Below are positions 35,569-44,894 of a stretch of DNA of 64,000 nucleotides, one piece after another. The notes beneath the pieces are model-generated. The model was not told where the DNA came from, made no database searches, and saw nothing but the letters and a program-made list of their open reading frames with translations. The position numbers were made by a program, and so were the translations under genes. The DNA comes from Actinomycetes bacterium (lineage in GTDB: Bacteria; Actinomycetota; Coriobacteriia; Anaerosomatales; JAGXFU01). The stretch's first letter is position 1. The number at the start of each line of letters is the position of its first letter. The stretch lies in assembly GCA_024637115.1 (NCBI GenBank), contig JAGXFU010000015.1, positions 1 through 64,000 on the forward strand, given 5' to 3'.

Positions 35569-36117
35569 ATGGAGATTCTCACCGGACTTGGTCTGGCGAT
35601 CCCTGCCGGACTCAACGCATACATCCCGCTTCTGACCGTTGCCGTTGTGCAGGGGTTGGGTTGGATTCATCTCGATCAGCCCTACGCTCTTCTTGGCGAG
35701 TGGTGGTCCATTGGACTTATCGCAGTGTTGCTTGTCGTTGAGATCGTTGCCGACAAGATACCCGCGCTGGATCACATCAACGATGTCGTGCAGACCGTCG
35801 TGAGACCCGCCGCCGGAGGTCTGCTGTTTGCAGCTGCAACTGCAGGCGACGGGTATGTGCATCCAGTCGTGTGGGTAGTCGCCGGCGTACTGGTAGCGGG
35901 AGGCATGCACGCCGCAAAGGCGACCGCCCGACCGGTGGTGAACGCGACCACGTGTGGCGTGGGTACTCCTGTCGTGAGTACGCTTGAAGACGTTGTGGCG
36001 TTCATCATGACCATCGTGGCCATCGTGGCCCCATTGCTTGTGGCGGGTGTTGTCTTTTTGCTTGGAGTGTTCGGGATCCGCTGGTATCGACGGCGCGCCA
36101 GCCTGTCACGCTCATAG
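35569..36117 (+). CDS. DUF4126 membrane protein
   Basis: A 182-residue protein with about five hydrophobic segments. It matches the DUF4126 pattern: GLGLAIPAGLNAYIPLL near the N-terminus, EWWSIGLIAVLLVVEIVADKIPALDHINDVV, shown here as VVEIVADKIPALDHINDVV, and a Gly/Ala-rich second half with MHAAKATARPVVNATTCGVG. The function of this family is unknown. The ATG at 35569 is the first in frame after the terminators; a TATAAT at 35555-35560 lies close to the start, so the transcript could be almost leaderless. Confidence 0.82.
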   Translation: MEILTGLGLAIPAGLNAYIPLLTVAVVQGLGWIHLDQPYALLGEWWSIGLIAVLLVVEIVADKIPALDHINDVVQTVVRPAAGGLLFAAATAGDGYVHPVVWVVAGVLVAGGMHAAKATARPVVNATTCGVGTPVVSTLEDVVAFIMTIVAIVAPLLVAGVVFLLGVFGIRWYRRRASLSRS

Positions 36118-36160
36118 CAGACTGCAGCGAGCCGACTGATCACCTAATCGGTGGGCGTTC

Positions 36161-37018
36161 CTACCGACTCGCTCCGAGCAGCTCCAGCAGTCGGGGGCGT
36201 AGCTCCCGACCCAGGGCAAGAATCGAGTTGCACTGCTCAACGATCTCCGAGTTTCTGGAGTGGCGCCTTCCTACACGCGCGAGCTCCTCGGCAGTGTCGA
36301 GAAGCTCAAGCACACGCTCCTCGCTGCCACACAGCACATGCTCGTATGTCTTGTCCGGATCTCGTTCAAGCAGCCGCGCAGTGTGACCGAGCATTCCCTG
36401 TACGTTTGCGTAGATCTTGCTCACGGAGGCATCTGATACATCGCCAAAGAATCCGCCGTTGTGAATCTCGAACTTCACGAGCTCCACGATCTCGGCGAGC
36501 AGGATGTGGATCTGGTAGAACAGCGTTGTCTCGCCGGTATCAGAGCAAAACGTTGTCGTGAGTTCCGGATCCATGTCGCCATCAAGCAACATGGTGCTCG
36601 TGATTCGGTAGAGCTTCCGATACTCCTCAAGTTGCTTGATGTATCCCGAGAGCTTGCGATCGATGAGGTCGGCATAGTACAGCCGTCGTAGGATGTAATC
36701 CTGCTTTACCGAGGCGACTTTGGCCACGATCAATCCAAAGAATGCGAGTCCGAGCGCGACTTCAGCCCCGGCGAATAGCCGCGCTGCACCGACCGGTCGG
36801 ATATCACCGTAGCCAAGCGATGAGATTGTCACGAGCGAGAAGTAGAGGGCATCGAGGAAGCCCACGGCTCCGTCCCCCGCATATGTCACCTCAAGTGAGC
36901 CCCATCCGAGTGAGCCGAGCGCTACATACGCTACTGCGAACAACGCAACGGTTCCGGAGAGGGCGAGCACGATGGCGGCAAGCGACACCTCGTTGATAAC
37001 GCGTAGTAGCCTTCGCAC
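36161..37018 (-). CDS. Potassium-channel-like protein with a regulatory helical domain
   Basis: A 285-residue protein. Two to three membrane helices in residues 1-100 enclose a pore loop TISSLGYGDI, a variant of the TVGYGD potassium selectivity filter in which Val is Leu. The remaining 185 residues are helical and charged with no RCK/TrkA signature. It therefore resembles a two-helix ion channel (Ion_trans_2) with an unusual cytoplasmic domain. It is convergent with the DUF4126 gene and divergent from purF. Selectivity for K+ is inferred from the filter. Confidence 0.8.
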   Translation of the reverse strand: MRRLLRVINEVSLAAIVLALSGTVALFAVAYVALGSLGWGSLEVTYAGDGAVGFLDALYFSLVTISSLGYGDIRPVGAARLFAGAEVALGLAFFGLIVAKVASVKQDYILRRLYYADLIDRKLSGYIKQLEEYRKLYRITSTMLLDGDMDPELTTTFCSDTGETTLFYQIHILLAEIVELVKFEIHNGGFFGDVSDASVSKIYANVQGMLGHTARLLERDPDKTYEHVLCGSEERVLELLDTAEELARVGRRHSRNSEIVEQCNSILALGRELRPRLLELLGASR

Positions 37019-37125
37019 GGATACCCCCTTCTCTTGCGCCCATCATACGGCAAGAGCCCGCGAATCCGTGCTACACTACCCGCGTCCCATTGCCGCACGA
37101 TCGCTACGGGAGCGCCGCAGACCGC

Positions 37126-38637
37126 ATGAGCACGAACCAGCCGAGCGTGCCTGACGCTCGTTTCATCTCCGCCACGGAGGACGACGTCCTCTCACAGCGC
37201 GCTGACCGCCCAGAAGAAGCCTGCGGCGTGATTGCCGTGTACGCTCCCGATGAAGACGTCGCTCGCCTCACGTACTTTGGTCTCCACGCGCTGCAACACC
37301 GCGGTCAGGAAAGCGCGGGCATTGCGGTGGGCGACGGCGAGACGGTCATGGTCACCAAGGATCTCGGTCTCGTCTCCCAGGTCTTTAAGGAATCCGATCT
37401 CGATTCGCTCCCGGGTAAGCTCGCAATAGGTCACACACGCTACTCGACAACCGGCTCCTCCACGAGCTGGGAGAATGCGCAGCCGCACCTCTCGGCGATC
37501 GGTCATCAGGTCATCGCGCTCGCCCACAACGGCAACCTGGTCAACACGACCGAGCTGCGAGATCAACTCAAGTCCGGCAACGGAGCTCGCTTCCGTTCAA
37601 CCACAGACTCCGAGGTCATCGCAACGCTCGTGGGTCACTACACTCAGGAGCACAGCTCGATTCGCGCAGGAATCCGCGAGACCATGAAACTCATTCGCGG
37701 CGCATACGCTGTCGTCGTCATTACCGAAGAGGCGATCTACGCCTTCCGGGATCCCTACGGGATTCGTCCTCTCGTGTTGGGTAAGCTCGATGGCGTGGGC
37801 TATGCGGTCTCAAGTGAGACGTGCGGCCTCGACATCATGGGAGCGGAGTTCCTCCGTGATGTAGCACCGGGCGAGATGATCAGGATCAGCGACAAAGGAC
37901 TCGAAGCCGAACAGGCGGTGCCTGCCGAGCAGTTGAGCCTGTGCATGTTCGAGATGATCTACTTTGCGCGCCCCGACAGCGTGCTCAACGACTGTACGAT
38001 CTACGAAGCCCGTCGCCGCATGGGTGAGCGCCTGGCGGCCGAGGCCCCCGTCGAGGCCGACATGGTCATGGGAGTACCCGATTCCGGAATCCCTGCGGCA
38101 GTCGGCTATGCGCAGGGGAGCGGTATACCTTTTGGCGAGGGGCTCGTTAAGAACCGCTACGTGGGCCGCACCTTCATCTCGCCGAACGACTACCTGCGTC
38201 AGCAGGGTATTCGCCTCAAACTCAACCCCTTGCGCCACGCTATCGAAGGCAAGCGCCTGATTGTCACCGATGACTCGATCGTGCGAGGGAATACGAGTCG
38301 CAAACTCGTACAGCTCCTGCGTGACGCGGGAGCGACTGAGGTCCATATGCGCATCACGAGCCCGCCGGTTGGCTGGCCCTGCTTCTTTGGAATCGACACC
38401 GACAGCCAAGAGCAACTCATTGCGAGCAATCACAGCATTGAAGAGATTCGCGAGTTCATTGGTGCCGACTCCCTGGCCTACCTCTCAGAGCAAGGCATGG
38501 TCGAGTCGACCGGTGCACCTGCCGAGCAGTACTGCATGGGCTGCTTTAACGGCACCTACCCCATTGAGATTCCCGAGGCAGTGCGCCGAGGCAAGCTCGC
38601 GCTGGAGTCCTCGTGCGGCACTCCCAAGTCCGAATAG
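37126..38637 (+). CDS. purF: Amidophosphoribosyltransferase
   Basis: A 503-residue enzyme of the first step of purine synthesis (PRPP plus glutamine to phosphoribosylamine). The N-terminal Ntn glutaminase begins at C33 (EEACGVIAVY), so the first 32 residues are a propeptide as in the Bacillus-type enzyme. Further blocks: LHALQHRGQESAGIAV, GHTRYSTTGSS, the PRPP loop LIVTDDSIVRGNTSRKLVQLL (core VTDDSIVRGNTS) and the C-terminal YCMGCFNGTYPIEIPE whose cysteines fit the Fe-S-containing subtype. The ATG at 37126 was chosen over the TTG at 37090; both keep the propeptide. A TACACT hexamer at about 37072 is a possible -10 box. Confidence 0.93.
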   Translation: MSTNQPSVPDARFISATEDDVLSQRADRPEEACGVIAVYAPDEDVARLTYFGLHALQHRGQESAGIAVGDGETVMVTKDLGLVSQVFKESDLDSLPGKLAIGHTRYSTTGSSTSWENAQPHLSAIGHQVIALAHNGNLVNTTELRDQLKSGNGARFRSTTDSEVIATLVGHYTQEHSSIRAGIRETMKLIRGAYAVVVITEEAIYAFRDPYGIRPLVLGKLDGVGYAVSSETCGLDIMGAEFLRDVAPGEMIRISDKGLEAEQAVPAEQLSLCMFEMIYFARPDSVLNDCTIYEARRRMGERLAAEAPVEADMVMGVPDSGIPAAVGYAQGSGIPFGEGLVKNRYVGRTFISPNDYLRQQGIRLKLNPLRHAIEGKRLIVTDDSIVRGNTSRKLVQLLRDAGATEVHMRITSPPVGWPCFFGIDTDSQEQLIASNHSIEEIREFIGADSLAYLSEQGMVESTGAPAEQYCMGCFNGTYPIEIPEAVRRGKLALESSCGTPKSE

Positions 38638-38650
38638 CGGTGGCTGTGAC

Positions 38651-39082
38651 GTGAGTGAAGCACTCGCGTATGGTGCCCGCCTCGCACTTGCATACAATCC
38701 CGTGCTTGCTGTTCTCGGTGCAGCGCTGGCAGCCGCTCTCCTCGCCCCACGCAAGGTTTCTCTCGATCGCCGGGTGTGGGGCATTTCCGCGTTGGCTATC
38801 GCGTGGCTCATTGGCGACGGAATGCGCATCATCGCGCGCGCCCGGGATGTCTTTGACAGCTATGCGCCTCTGATCTCCCCGAATGAGACGACCGCTGCTG
38901 CCTATACGGCGCTGGCCATCTGGGCGGTCCTCGGCATTCTGATCGGCTATGTGTTTCCCACCTGGGCGGGGGCGTTCGTTGGGCGGCGAGTCACCCATGG
39001 CACCGGCTGGCTTGCTGCGGCGAGCGTCGCAGTCGGCGTGTCGCTTGCGGTGTCTACCGTGGTGTCGTTCGTCACTGTGTGA
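38651..39082 (+). CDS. Membrane protein of unknown function after purF
   Basis: A 143-residue protein with four likely helices (NPVLAVLGAALAAALLA, VWGISALAIAWLIGDGM, TAAAYTALAIWAVLGILIGYV and WLAAASVAVGVSLAVSTVVS). The GTG at 38651 starts 14 bases after the purF stop. No family recognised. It is likely cotranscribed with purF. Confidence 0.65.
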   Translation: MSEALAYGARLALAYNPVLAVLGAALAAALLAPRKVSLDRRVWGISALAIAWLIGDGMRIIARARDVFDSYAPLISPNETTAAAYTALAIWAVLGILIGYVFPTWAGAFVGRRVTHGTGWLAAASVAVGVSLAVSTVVSFVTV

Positions 39083-39184
39083 TCGTGAGGGCGCTTGGGT
39101 TCGCTGTGCGGGGGTATCGTGTAGGGAACGTGTGAATTCGGGTAACGCGAGCACCTGCGTTGCCCGTTGGCTACTGGAGACTCG

Positions 39185-42100
39185 ATGAGGCTTGCACGAA
39201 GCGCTCGATCGTTTGCCCGGCCGTTGCTCGCAGTGACGCTTGCGAGTGCGCTCGTGGCACCTCCCGCGCTCGTGCGTGCTGCACCCGCGGGCGCAGCACG
39301 GGCCCGCCTGGCCGCTGCCGATTCAACGCCTGTCGATCCCAGCACGAACATCCTCGTGAAGCTCAAGCCTGGTACTACTCGCGATCGCACGCGTGCGGCT
39401 GGCCGGGAGATCGGCTTTCGTGTTCTGCGCGAGATTCCTCGCATTGGCTGGACTGTGCTTCGTGCGACGTCGGGTACGCCCGAGCAGATTGTCCGGGATA
39501 TTCGAAACTCGGGTCTGGCCGACAAGGTAGAACTCGATGCCCAGGCTGAGCTCGCGGCTGTTCCGGACGATCCGTACTATGCAACGCAGTGGGGCTTCCA
39601 GAACAATGGGCAGCTCGGTGGAGTATCGGGCGCCGACATCAATGCCCAGGCGGCGTGGGATGTCTCCACGGGCTCCTCGGCAGTTGTTGTGGCTGTGGTC
39701 GACACGGGGGCGCACCTCGATCATCCCGACCTCGCGGACAACGCCTGGGTCAACTCCGGCGAGATTCCCAACAATGGCGTCGACGACGATCTCAACGGCT
39801 ACATCGATGACTACAACGGTTGGGATTTCAGTAACCGCGACGCTACACCGTGGGATGCCATGGATAGCGACAAGCACGGCACGCATGTGGCCGGCACTAT
39901 CGGGGCCGTAGGCAACAATACGATCGGTGTGACCGGCGTGAACTGGGATGTCTCGATCATGTCCCTCAAGTTCATCGACCCGACCTCGGGCTCCGTTTCC
40001 GCCGGCGCCGAGGCTATTGTCTATGCGGTGGACAACGGGGCGAGTGTTATCAACCACTCATGGACCACAACAAGCTACTCGAGCGTGCTTGATGATGCTC
40101 TGCTCTACGCGCGCAAGCATGGCGTGATCAACGTATGCGCTGCGGGCAACTCCACCCGCGACCTCGATGGCATCAGTACCGAGTATCCGGCTGCTCTCGA
40201 AGCCACAAACGTCGTTACCGTGGCAGCGACCGATCGCGATGACAAGCTCGCGAGCTTCTCGAACTACAGCGCGAACTACGTTGATGTCGCGGCACCGGGT
40301 GTTGAGATCACCTCCACCGTGCCGCGCTATGACTCGGCATTCCACATCACTGACAGCCCATTCGAGATCGTCTACTTCGGGTTCCCAATGGAGACATCGG
40401 CGCAGGGTGCCGGGCGCCAATCAATCATTGACTGGTCCATGGGCGAGCTCGCTTCGACACTCACCAGTCCCGTGCTCGTGGTCGACGATAGCCACCCGGT
40501 TGAAACGGGTGATTCGTACAATCGCCTGTCTGCGTACCTTGATGGGCTTTCTGCCGCGGGCTACACGAATGTGAGCACCTGGAATACCGAGGTGTCGGGC
40601 ACGCCCGGGGCTGCCACCCTTGCAGGCAAGGTGGTCGTGTGGTTTACCGGCATGACGCACGAGATGCCCGGACCGATCGGGTCGCTGAATTCAGCCGAGC
40701 GAACCGCGCTAGGGACCTATCTCGATGGCGGCGGACGACTTCTCATGTCGAGCGGCGCTGTGGCAGGCGACCTCGAGTATTTCGGCTCGGCCCGCACATG
40801 GTTCAGAAACTACTTCCATGTAGGCTGTGTTGATTTTGAGTCGTGGACGATGGAAGGTCAGGGCAGCGCTGACGGCCCCTTTGACGGCATCACCTACACG
40901 ATTCCTGCCGATGATTGGGATCTGGGATGGCCGGCGAGCTCGGATGACCTGACGGCCCTGGATTCGGCCGCCGTCCCGCTCATGGCCTGGAACGGCTACG
41001 CACAGATCTCGGGTACGTCGATGGCATCGCCGCATGTGGCGGGCGCGCTCGCGTTGATGGCTGCGGCGCACCCGGATGAGACCATGTATGACGCGCGCAT
41101 GCGACTTGAGAGTACGGTGGAAGTTCTGCCCACGCTTGCCGGTAAGGTCCGGACCGGAGGCAGAATCGATCTCGGCGCGGCAATTGGGGACTATGCGGCA
41201 CCTCCGGTCGTGCTCGATCCGCTCGAGGGTGCAACGCTCATACGAGGAACGACGGCGCGAATCGGCTATGCGCCGCGTTCAGGTACCCCGGCGAACGCCA
41301 CGTTTGAGGCACAGGTCTCAACGCCGACCGAGTACGTGGGCAACGGCAGTTTCGAGACCGGGAGCCTCTCAGGGTGGACCTCTACGACCGGCTGGACGGC
41401 CTCTAATGCCCTTGAGGATGTGTTTTCGGGCAACTGGGGTGCGCGTTCTCAACCGAATCAGCCAAATAGCACGTCATCGAGCATCTCGCGCAACGTGACG
41501 GTTCCAACCGGCGGGGCCTGGCTTTCCTTCAAATATTGGCTCGACTCCGAGGACTATTGGGACTATGCGTATCTGCAAGTTCGCTATAACACGGGGACAT
41601 TGGCATTCCGTTGGATTGGAGAGCGCGATTCCGACTGGGAGACCGTGCGCGTATGGCTCCCTGAAGGTACCCACACGCTCTACTTCACGTATTCGAAAGA
41701 TGGCTCCGTCTCCGAGGGTAGAGATGCCTTCGGGGTTGATGAAGTCAGTATCGTGAAGGATTCGTGGGGCACTTCAGGACTTGGCGCAGTTGGCTCAAGC
41801 GAGATCACTCTCACTGTTCCGAATGTCCTTACGCGCTCTGGCGCTGTGCGGGTGCGCAGTCTCGTTGGAACCGTTCCGGGCGCCTGGGAGACCGTCCGCT
41901 TTGTTGTCTATGGCGACGATGCGGTACCGCCTGGCGTTCCCGCAGACCTTGCGGCCACGCCTGACACCAACGGCGGGGTCTCGCTGACCTGGACCGACCC
42001 GGTGGATCCCGATTTCACCTACACCCGCCTCGTCCGGTCGATCTCGACTACTCCCACCACGCCCGATACGGGAACCGTGGTCTACGAGGGCAGCGCCGAA

Positions 42101-43450
42101 ACGGCGTCTGATACCGGCCTTGTCCACGGCGACACCGCCTACTATGCGGCGTTCGCGCGTGACGAAGCGCTGAACTGGTCGGCGGCGGCAACGACGTCGA
42201 CGCTTGTGGTCGACACTACGCCTCCGCCGTCAGCAACGGCGCTGCTGGCCTCGCGCAGCGGAGCCAACGTCGCCCTCTCGTGGACCAACCCGGTCTCAGA
42301 CGACTTCGACCGCACGCGAGTCTTGCGCAGGTCGGGAAGCATGCCCGCCGGATCCAGCGATCCGCTCGCAACCCTCGTCTACGAGGGCGGGCTCGGCAGC
42401 GCCACCGACTCCGGTGTGTTCGCCGAGGCGACCGAGACGGTGCTGTACTACGCCGCCTACGCGCTCGACCGCTCCGACAACGCGGCGGGCGCGGCCGCAG
42501 ATTCGATCGTGGTCGATACCATCGCCACGGTGAGCGAACGCGTTGCGAGTGCCGATCGATACGCCACGTCACTCGCGGTGAGCCGCACCACCTTCGAGAG
42601 CGCGTCGGTCGCCATTGTTGCCACCGGTGAAGGATATGCAGACGCCCTGGGTGCCTCGGCACTTGCAGGCGTGCACCATGCGCCCGTTCTGCTTACGAGT
42701 CGCGACAAACTGCCAGCAGGCTTTCTGGTCGAACTCGATCGGCTTGGCGTCACGGACGTGATCGTGGTGGGCGGGCCCGCGGCGGTCTCGACGTCGGTCT
42801 ACAACGTGCTCGACGCAGCCGGGTACACGATGCGCAGGATTGGGGGTTCGGATCGCTATGCGACCGCCGCAAAGATCGCGGCCGAGACTCTCTCGGCACG
42901 GAGCGCGCCCGCATTCGCTGATACCGTGTTCATCGCGCGTGGCGATGAGTTTGCCGATGCGCTCGCGGTCTCACCTGTGGCGTACGGGGGCCAGATGCCG
43001 GTGCTCCTTGTGACTCCCGGCGGAGTGCCCGGTGCAACGGCATCGGCACTCAAGGCAGGCGGCTACGCGCACGCTGTCGTGCTGGGTGGGGTCAAGGCGA
43101 TTCCGAATTCTGTGGCTGGTGCGCTCGGCGTACCCTACACACGGGTTTCCGGACCCGATCGATACGCGACCGCTTCTGCAGTCGCCACCTGGGGATCGGC
43201 GAGGGCGATCAACTCGTTCAGGACGGTATCAGTGGCAACCGGACTCGGTTTCGCCGATGCACTGTCGGGAGGTGCCGCAACGGGTGAGCAGGGCGGAGTG
43301 TTGCTACTCACCGCGCCGACCGCTCTCTCGAGGGCCACGCGCAGTGCGGTACAAGCACACAGTTCCGAGATCAGGCTACTTCGTGTGCTCGGAGGGACGA
43401 GTGCTGTGAGCGCTGGGGTGAAGTCACAACTCGAGGCGCTGCTGCCGTAG
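39185..43450 (+). CDS. Secreted subtilisin-like protease with an inserted domain and CWB2 repeats
   Basis: A 1421-residue S8-family peptidase. Signal peptide in residues 1-33, then a propeptide-like segment with NILVKLKPGTTRD (inhibitor I9-like). The catalytic triad is D173 (AVVDTGAHLDHPDL), H231 (DKHGTHVAGTIGA) and S612 (ISGTSMASPHVAGA). The His-Ser distance is far above the usual 150-200 residues because an extra domain (about 400-590, with PVLVVDDSHPVETGDSYNRL and VVVWFTGMTHE) is inserted before the Ser block. After the protease come a jelly-roll-like domain (ETGSLSGWTSTTGW), two fibronectin type III domains and three CWB2 repeats (about 1112-1421). It probably cuts proteins at the cell wall. 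It lies between purF and purM. Confidence 0.9.
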   Translation: MRLARSARSFARPLLAVTLASALVAPPALVRAAPAGAARARLAAADSTPVDPSTNILVKLKPGTTRDRTRAAGREIGFRVLREIPRIGWTVLRATSGTPEQIVRDIRNSGLADKVELDAQAELAAVPDDPYYATQWGFQNNGQLGGVSGADINAQAAWDVSTGSSAVVVAVVDTGAHLDHPDLADNAWVNSGEIPNNGVDDDLNGYIDDYNGWDFSNRDATPWDAMDSDKHGTHVAGTIGAVGNNTIGVTGVNWDVSIMSLKFIDPTSGSVSAGAEAIVYAVDNGASVINHSWTTTSYSSVLDDALLYARKHGVINVCAAGNSTRDLDGISTEYPAALEATNVVTVAATDRDDKLASFSNYSANYVDVAAPGVEITSTVPRYDSAFHITDSPFEIVYFGFPMETSAQGAGRQSIIDWSMGELASTLTSPVLVVDDSHPVETGDSYNRLSAYLDGLSAAGYTNVSTWNTEVSGTPGAATLAGKVVVWFTGMTHEMPGPIGSLNSAERTALGTYLDGGGRLLMSSGAVAGDLEYFGSARTWFRNYFHVGCVDFESWTMEGQGSADGPFDGITYTIPADDWDLGWPASSDDLTALDSAAVPLMAWNGYAQISGTSMASPHVAGALALMAAAHPDETMYDARMRLESTVEVLPTLAGKVRTGGRIDLGAAIGDYAAPPVVLDPLEGATLIRGTTARIGYAPRSGTPANATFEAQVSTPTEYVGNGSFETGSLSGWTSTTGWTASNALEDVFSGNWGARSQPNQPNSTSSSISRNVTVPTGGAWLSFKYWLDSEDYWDYAYLQVRYNTGTLAFRWIGERDSDWETVRVWLPEGTHTLYFTYSKDGSVSEGRDAFGVDEVSIVKDSWGTSGLGAVGSSEITLTVPNVLTRSGAVRVRSLVGTVPGAWETVRFVVYGDDAVPPGVPADLAATPDTNGGVSLTWTDPVDPDFTYTRLVRSISTTPTTPDTGTVVYEGSAETASDTGLVHGDTAYYAAFARDEALNWSAAATTSTLVVDTTPPPSATALLASRSGANVALSWTNPVSDDFDRTRVLRRSGSMPAGSSDPLATLVYEGGLGSATDSGVFAEATETVLYYAAYALDRSDNAAGAAADSIVVDTIATVSERVASADRYATSLAVSRTTFESASVAIVATGEGYADALGASALAGVHHAPVLLTSRDKLPAGFLVELDRLGVTDVIVVGGPAAVSTSVYNVLDAAGYTMRRIGGSDRYATAAKIAAETLSARSAPAFADTVFIARGDEFADALAVSPVAYGGQMPVLLVTPGGVPGATASALKAGGYAHAVVLGGVKAIPNSVAGALGVPYTRVSGPDRYATASAVATWGSARAINSFRTVSVATGLGFADALSGGAATGEQGGVLLLTAPTALSRATRSAVQAHSSEIRLLRVLGGTSAVSAGVKSQLEALLP

Positions 43451-43616
43451 CGGGCTCTGGTGCGTCGGCCGTCACGATAACGACCGAGGTACGGACGGGG
43501 ACCGAGGAACCATTCGCCACGTAGTGCGCAGCACTGCGTTCTGTCAGGGCGAGCATCGCGATGTAGGCTGCAGCTGCAGCTCCCCAGATGATGTATCCTG
43601 CAACTGTCTCAAACAT
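43371..43616 (-). CDS. Possible small single-helix protein on the opposite strand
   Basis: A possible 81-residue protein starting ATG at 43616, with a GAAGGGATGAGCGGCG sequence upstream, an N-terminal helix (VAGYIIWGAAAAAYIAMLAL) and a low-complexity tail. It overlaps the 3' end of the protease gene by 80 bases tail to tail. No family recognised. It could be chance in a high-GC region, but start site and helix make it worth keeping. The rest of 43451-43835 contains the inverted-repeat element and the purM leader. Confidence 0.35.
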   Translation of the reverse strand: MFETVAGYIIWGAAAAAYIAMLALTERSAAHYVANGSSVPVRTSVVIVTADAPEPATAAAPRVVTSPQRSQHSSLRAHEVA

Positions 43617-43660
43617 CGCCGCTCATCCCTTCTTCGCTACCGTTCAATACTCCAATCGGC

Positions 43661-43723
43661 GCGTTCGTCGCACATATTGACCCCTAATCGACGAACGCAC
43701 GCCGTTAGTCGCTAATGTGCGAC
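43661..43723. repeat. Interleaved perfect inverted repeats upstream of purM
   Basis: GCGTTCGTCG (43661-43670) is a perfect inverted repeat of CGACGAACGC (43689-43698). Overlapping it, GTCGCACA (43667-43674) is a perfect inverted repeat of TGTGCGAC (43716-43723). The two pairings share bases and are mutually exclusive, as in a switch or an operator with alternative dyads. Lies 113-175 bases before purM. Confidence 0.55.
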
Positions 43724-43835
43724 CGCTCACACCTCGGACGAAGGCGATATTCGGTTGTGGTGGACGGTCGTCCTTTTGCGGGTACAGGTGGTATCGTGGT
43801 GCCGCACTGGTGCGGCAGCGTCCGGAGGGGACCAC

Positions 43836-44894
43836 ATGACCGACGATTCGACCAAGCGCCCGATCACATACCGCGATGCAGGAGTGGATACCGGCGAAGG
43901 AGCGCGTGCGGTTGACCGGATTCGAGATGCCGTACGATCGACGCGCCGACCCGAGGTCATTGGTGACATCGGCGGGTTCGGTGGCCTATTCAGCGCCGCT
44001 GCATTCAAGGACATGGCGGATCCGGTGATGGTCAGCGGGACCGATGGCGTTGGCACCAAGCTCAAACTCGCCCAGTTGCTCGAGCGCCACAACACCGTAG
44101 GCATCGATCTTGTGGCCATGTGCGTGAACGACATCCTCGTGACCGGTGCCGAGCCGCTCTTCTTTCTCGACTACGTTGCCATCGGCAAACTCGACACCGA
44201 GCGGGTTGGCTCGATCGTCGAGGGTATCGCCGAGGGATGCCGTCAGGCCGGCTGTTCCCTTATCGGCGGGGAAATGGCCGAACACCCCGGGGTGATGGCC
44301 GATGATGACTACGATCTCTCCGGCTTCTGCGTTGGTGTGGCCGATCGCCCTAAGATGATCGATGGTTCGCAGGTGGCCCCCGGCGATGTCGTGCTGGGGC
44401 TCGCTTCCAGTGGAATTCACTCAAACGGTTACTCGCTCGTGCGCCGTGTGCTCGTTGACGGTCATGAAGACGAAATCACGCTGCCACGGGTCGAACTGGG
44501 CGGCAAGACACTTGCCGATGTGCTCCTCGAGCCAACGCGCATCTATGTACGCTCGATCCTGGACAGTCTGCGCGCAGATGCGCCGATCAAGGCGATGGCC
44601 CACATCACGGGCGGCGGGATCACCGAGAATCTCGATCGTGTGCTGCCGGCAGAGTGCAATGCGCTCGTCGCGGCTGGTTCCTGGCCAGTGCCCCGTATCT
44701 TCGAGATCCTCATGCAGGAGGCGGCGCTGCCGCTCGATGAGGCTCTCCGCACGTTCAACATGGGTATCGGGTTTGCGATTATCGTTGGGGCAAAGGACGC
44801 GCCCGAGGTTGCGGTGCGCCTGAGGGCGAGTGGCGAGGCGGTGTTCGAGATAGGCGAGATCGTCTCCGGGGAGGGAAAGGTCGTCTATGCCTGA
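43836..44894 (+). CDS. purM: Phosphoribosylformylglycinamidine cyclo-ligase
   Basis: A 352-residue AIR synthetase that closes the imidazole ring from FGAM with ATP. Motifs: TYRDAGVDTGEGARAVDRI, SGTDGVGTKLKLA, DLVAMCVNDILVTGAEPLFF, SLIGGEMAEHPGVM, LASSGIHSNGYSLVRRV and HITGGGITENLDRVLP. The ATG at 43836 has GGAGGGGACCAC upstream and the conserved N-terminus begins right there. Its last eight bases overlap purN. Confidence 0.95.
   Translation: MTDDSTKRPITYRDAGVDTGEGARAVDRIRDAVRSTRRPEVIGDIGGFGGLFSAAAFKDMADPVMVSGTDGVGTKLKLAQLLERHNTVGIDLVAMCVNDILVTGAEPLFFLDYVAIGKLDTERVGSIVEGIAEGCRQAGCSLIGGEMAEHPGVMADDDYDLSGFCVGVADRPKMIDGSQVAPGDVVLGLASSGIHSNGYSLVRRVLVDGHEDEITLPRVELGGKTLADVLLEPTRIYVRSILDSLRADAPIKAMAHITGGGITENLDRVLPAECNALVAAGSWPVPRIFEILMQEAALPLDEALRTFNMGIGFAIIVGAKDAPEVAVRLRASGEAVFEIGEIVSGEGKVVYA

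Noticed and set aside
36118-36175. Hairpin between the convergent DUF4126 and channel genes as a shared terminator
   Set aside because: The outer stem is broken after six pairs and there is no T-run, so support was too weak.
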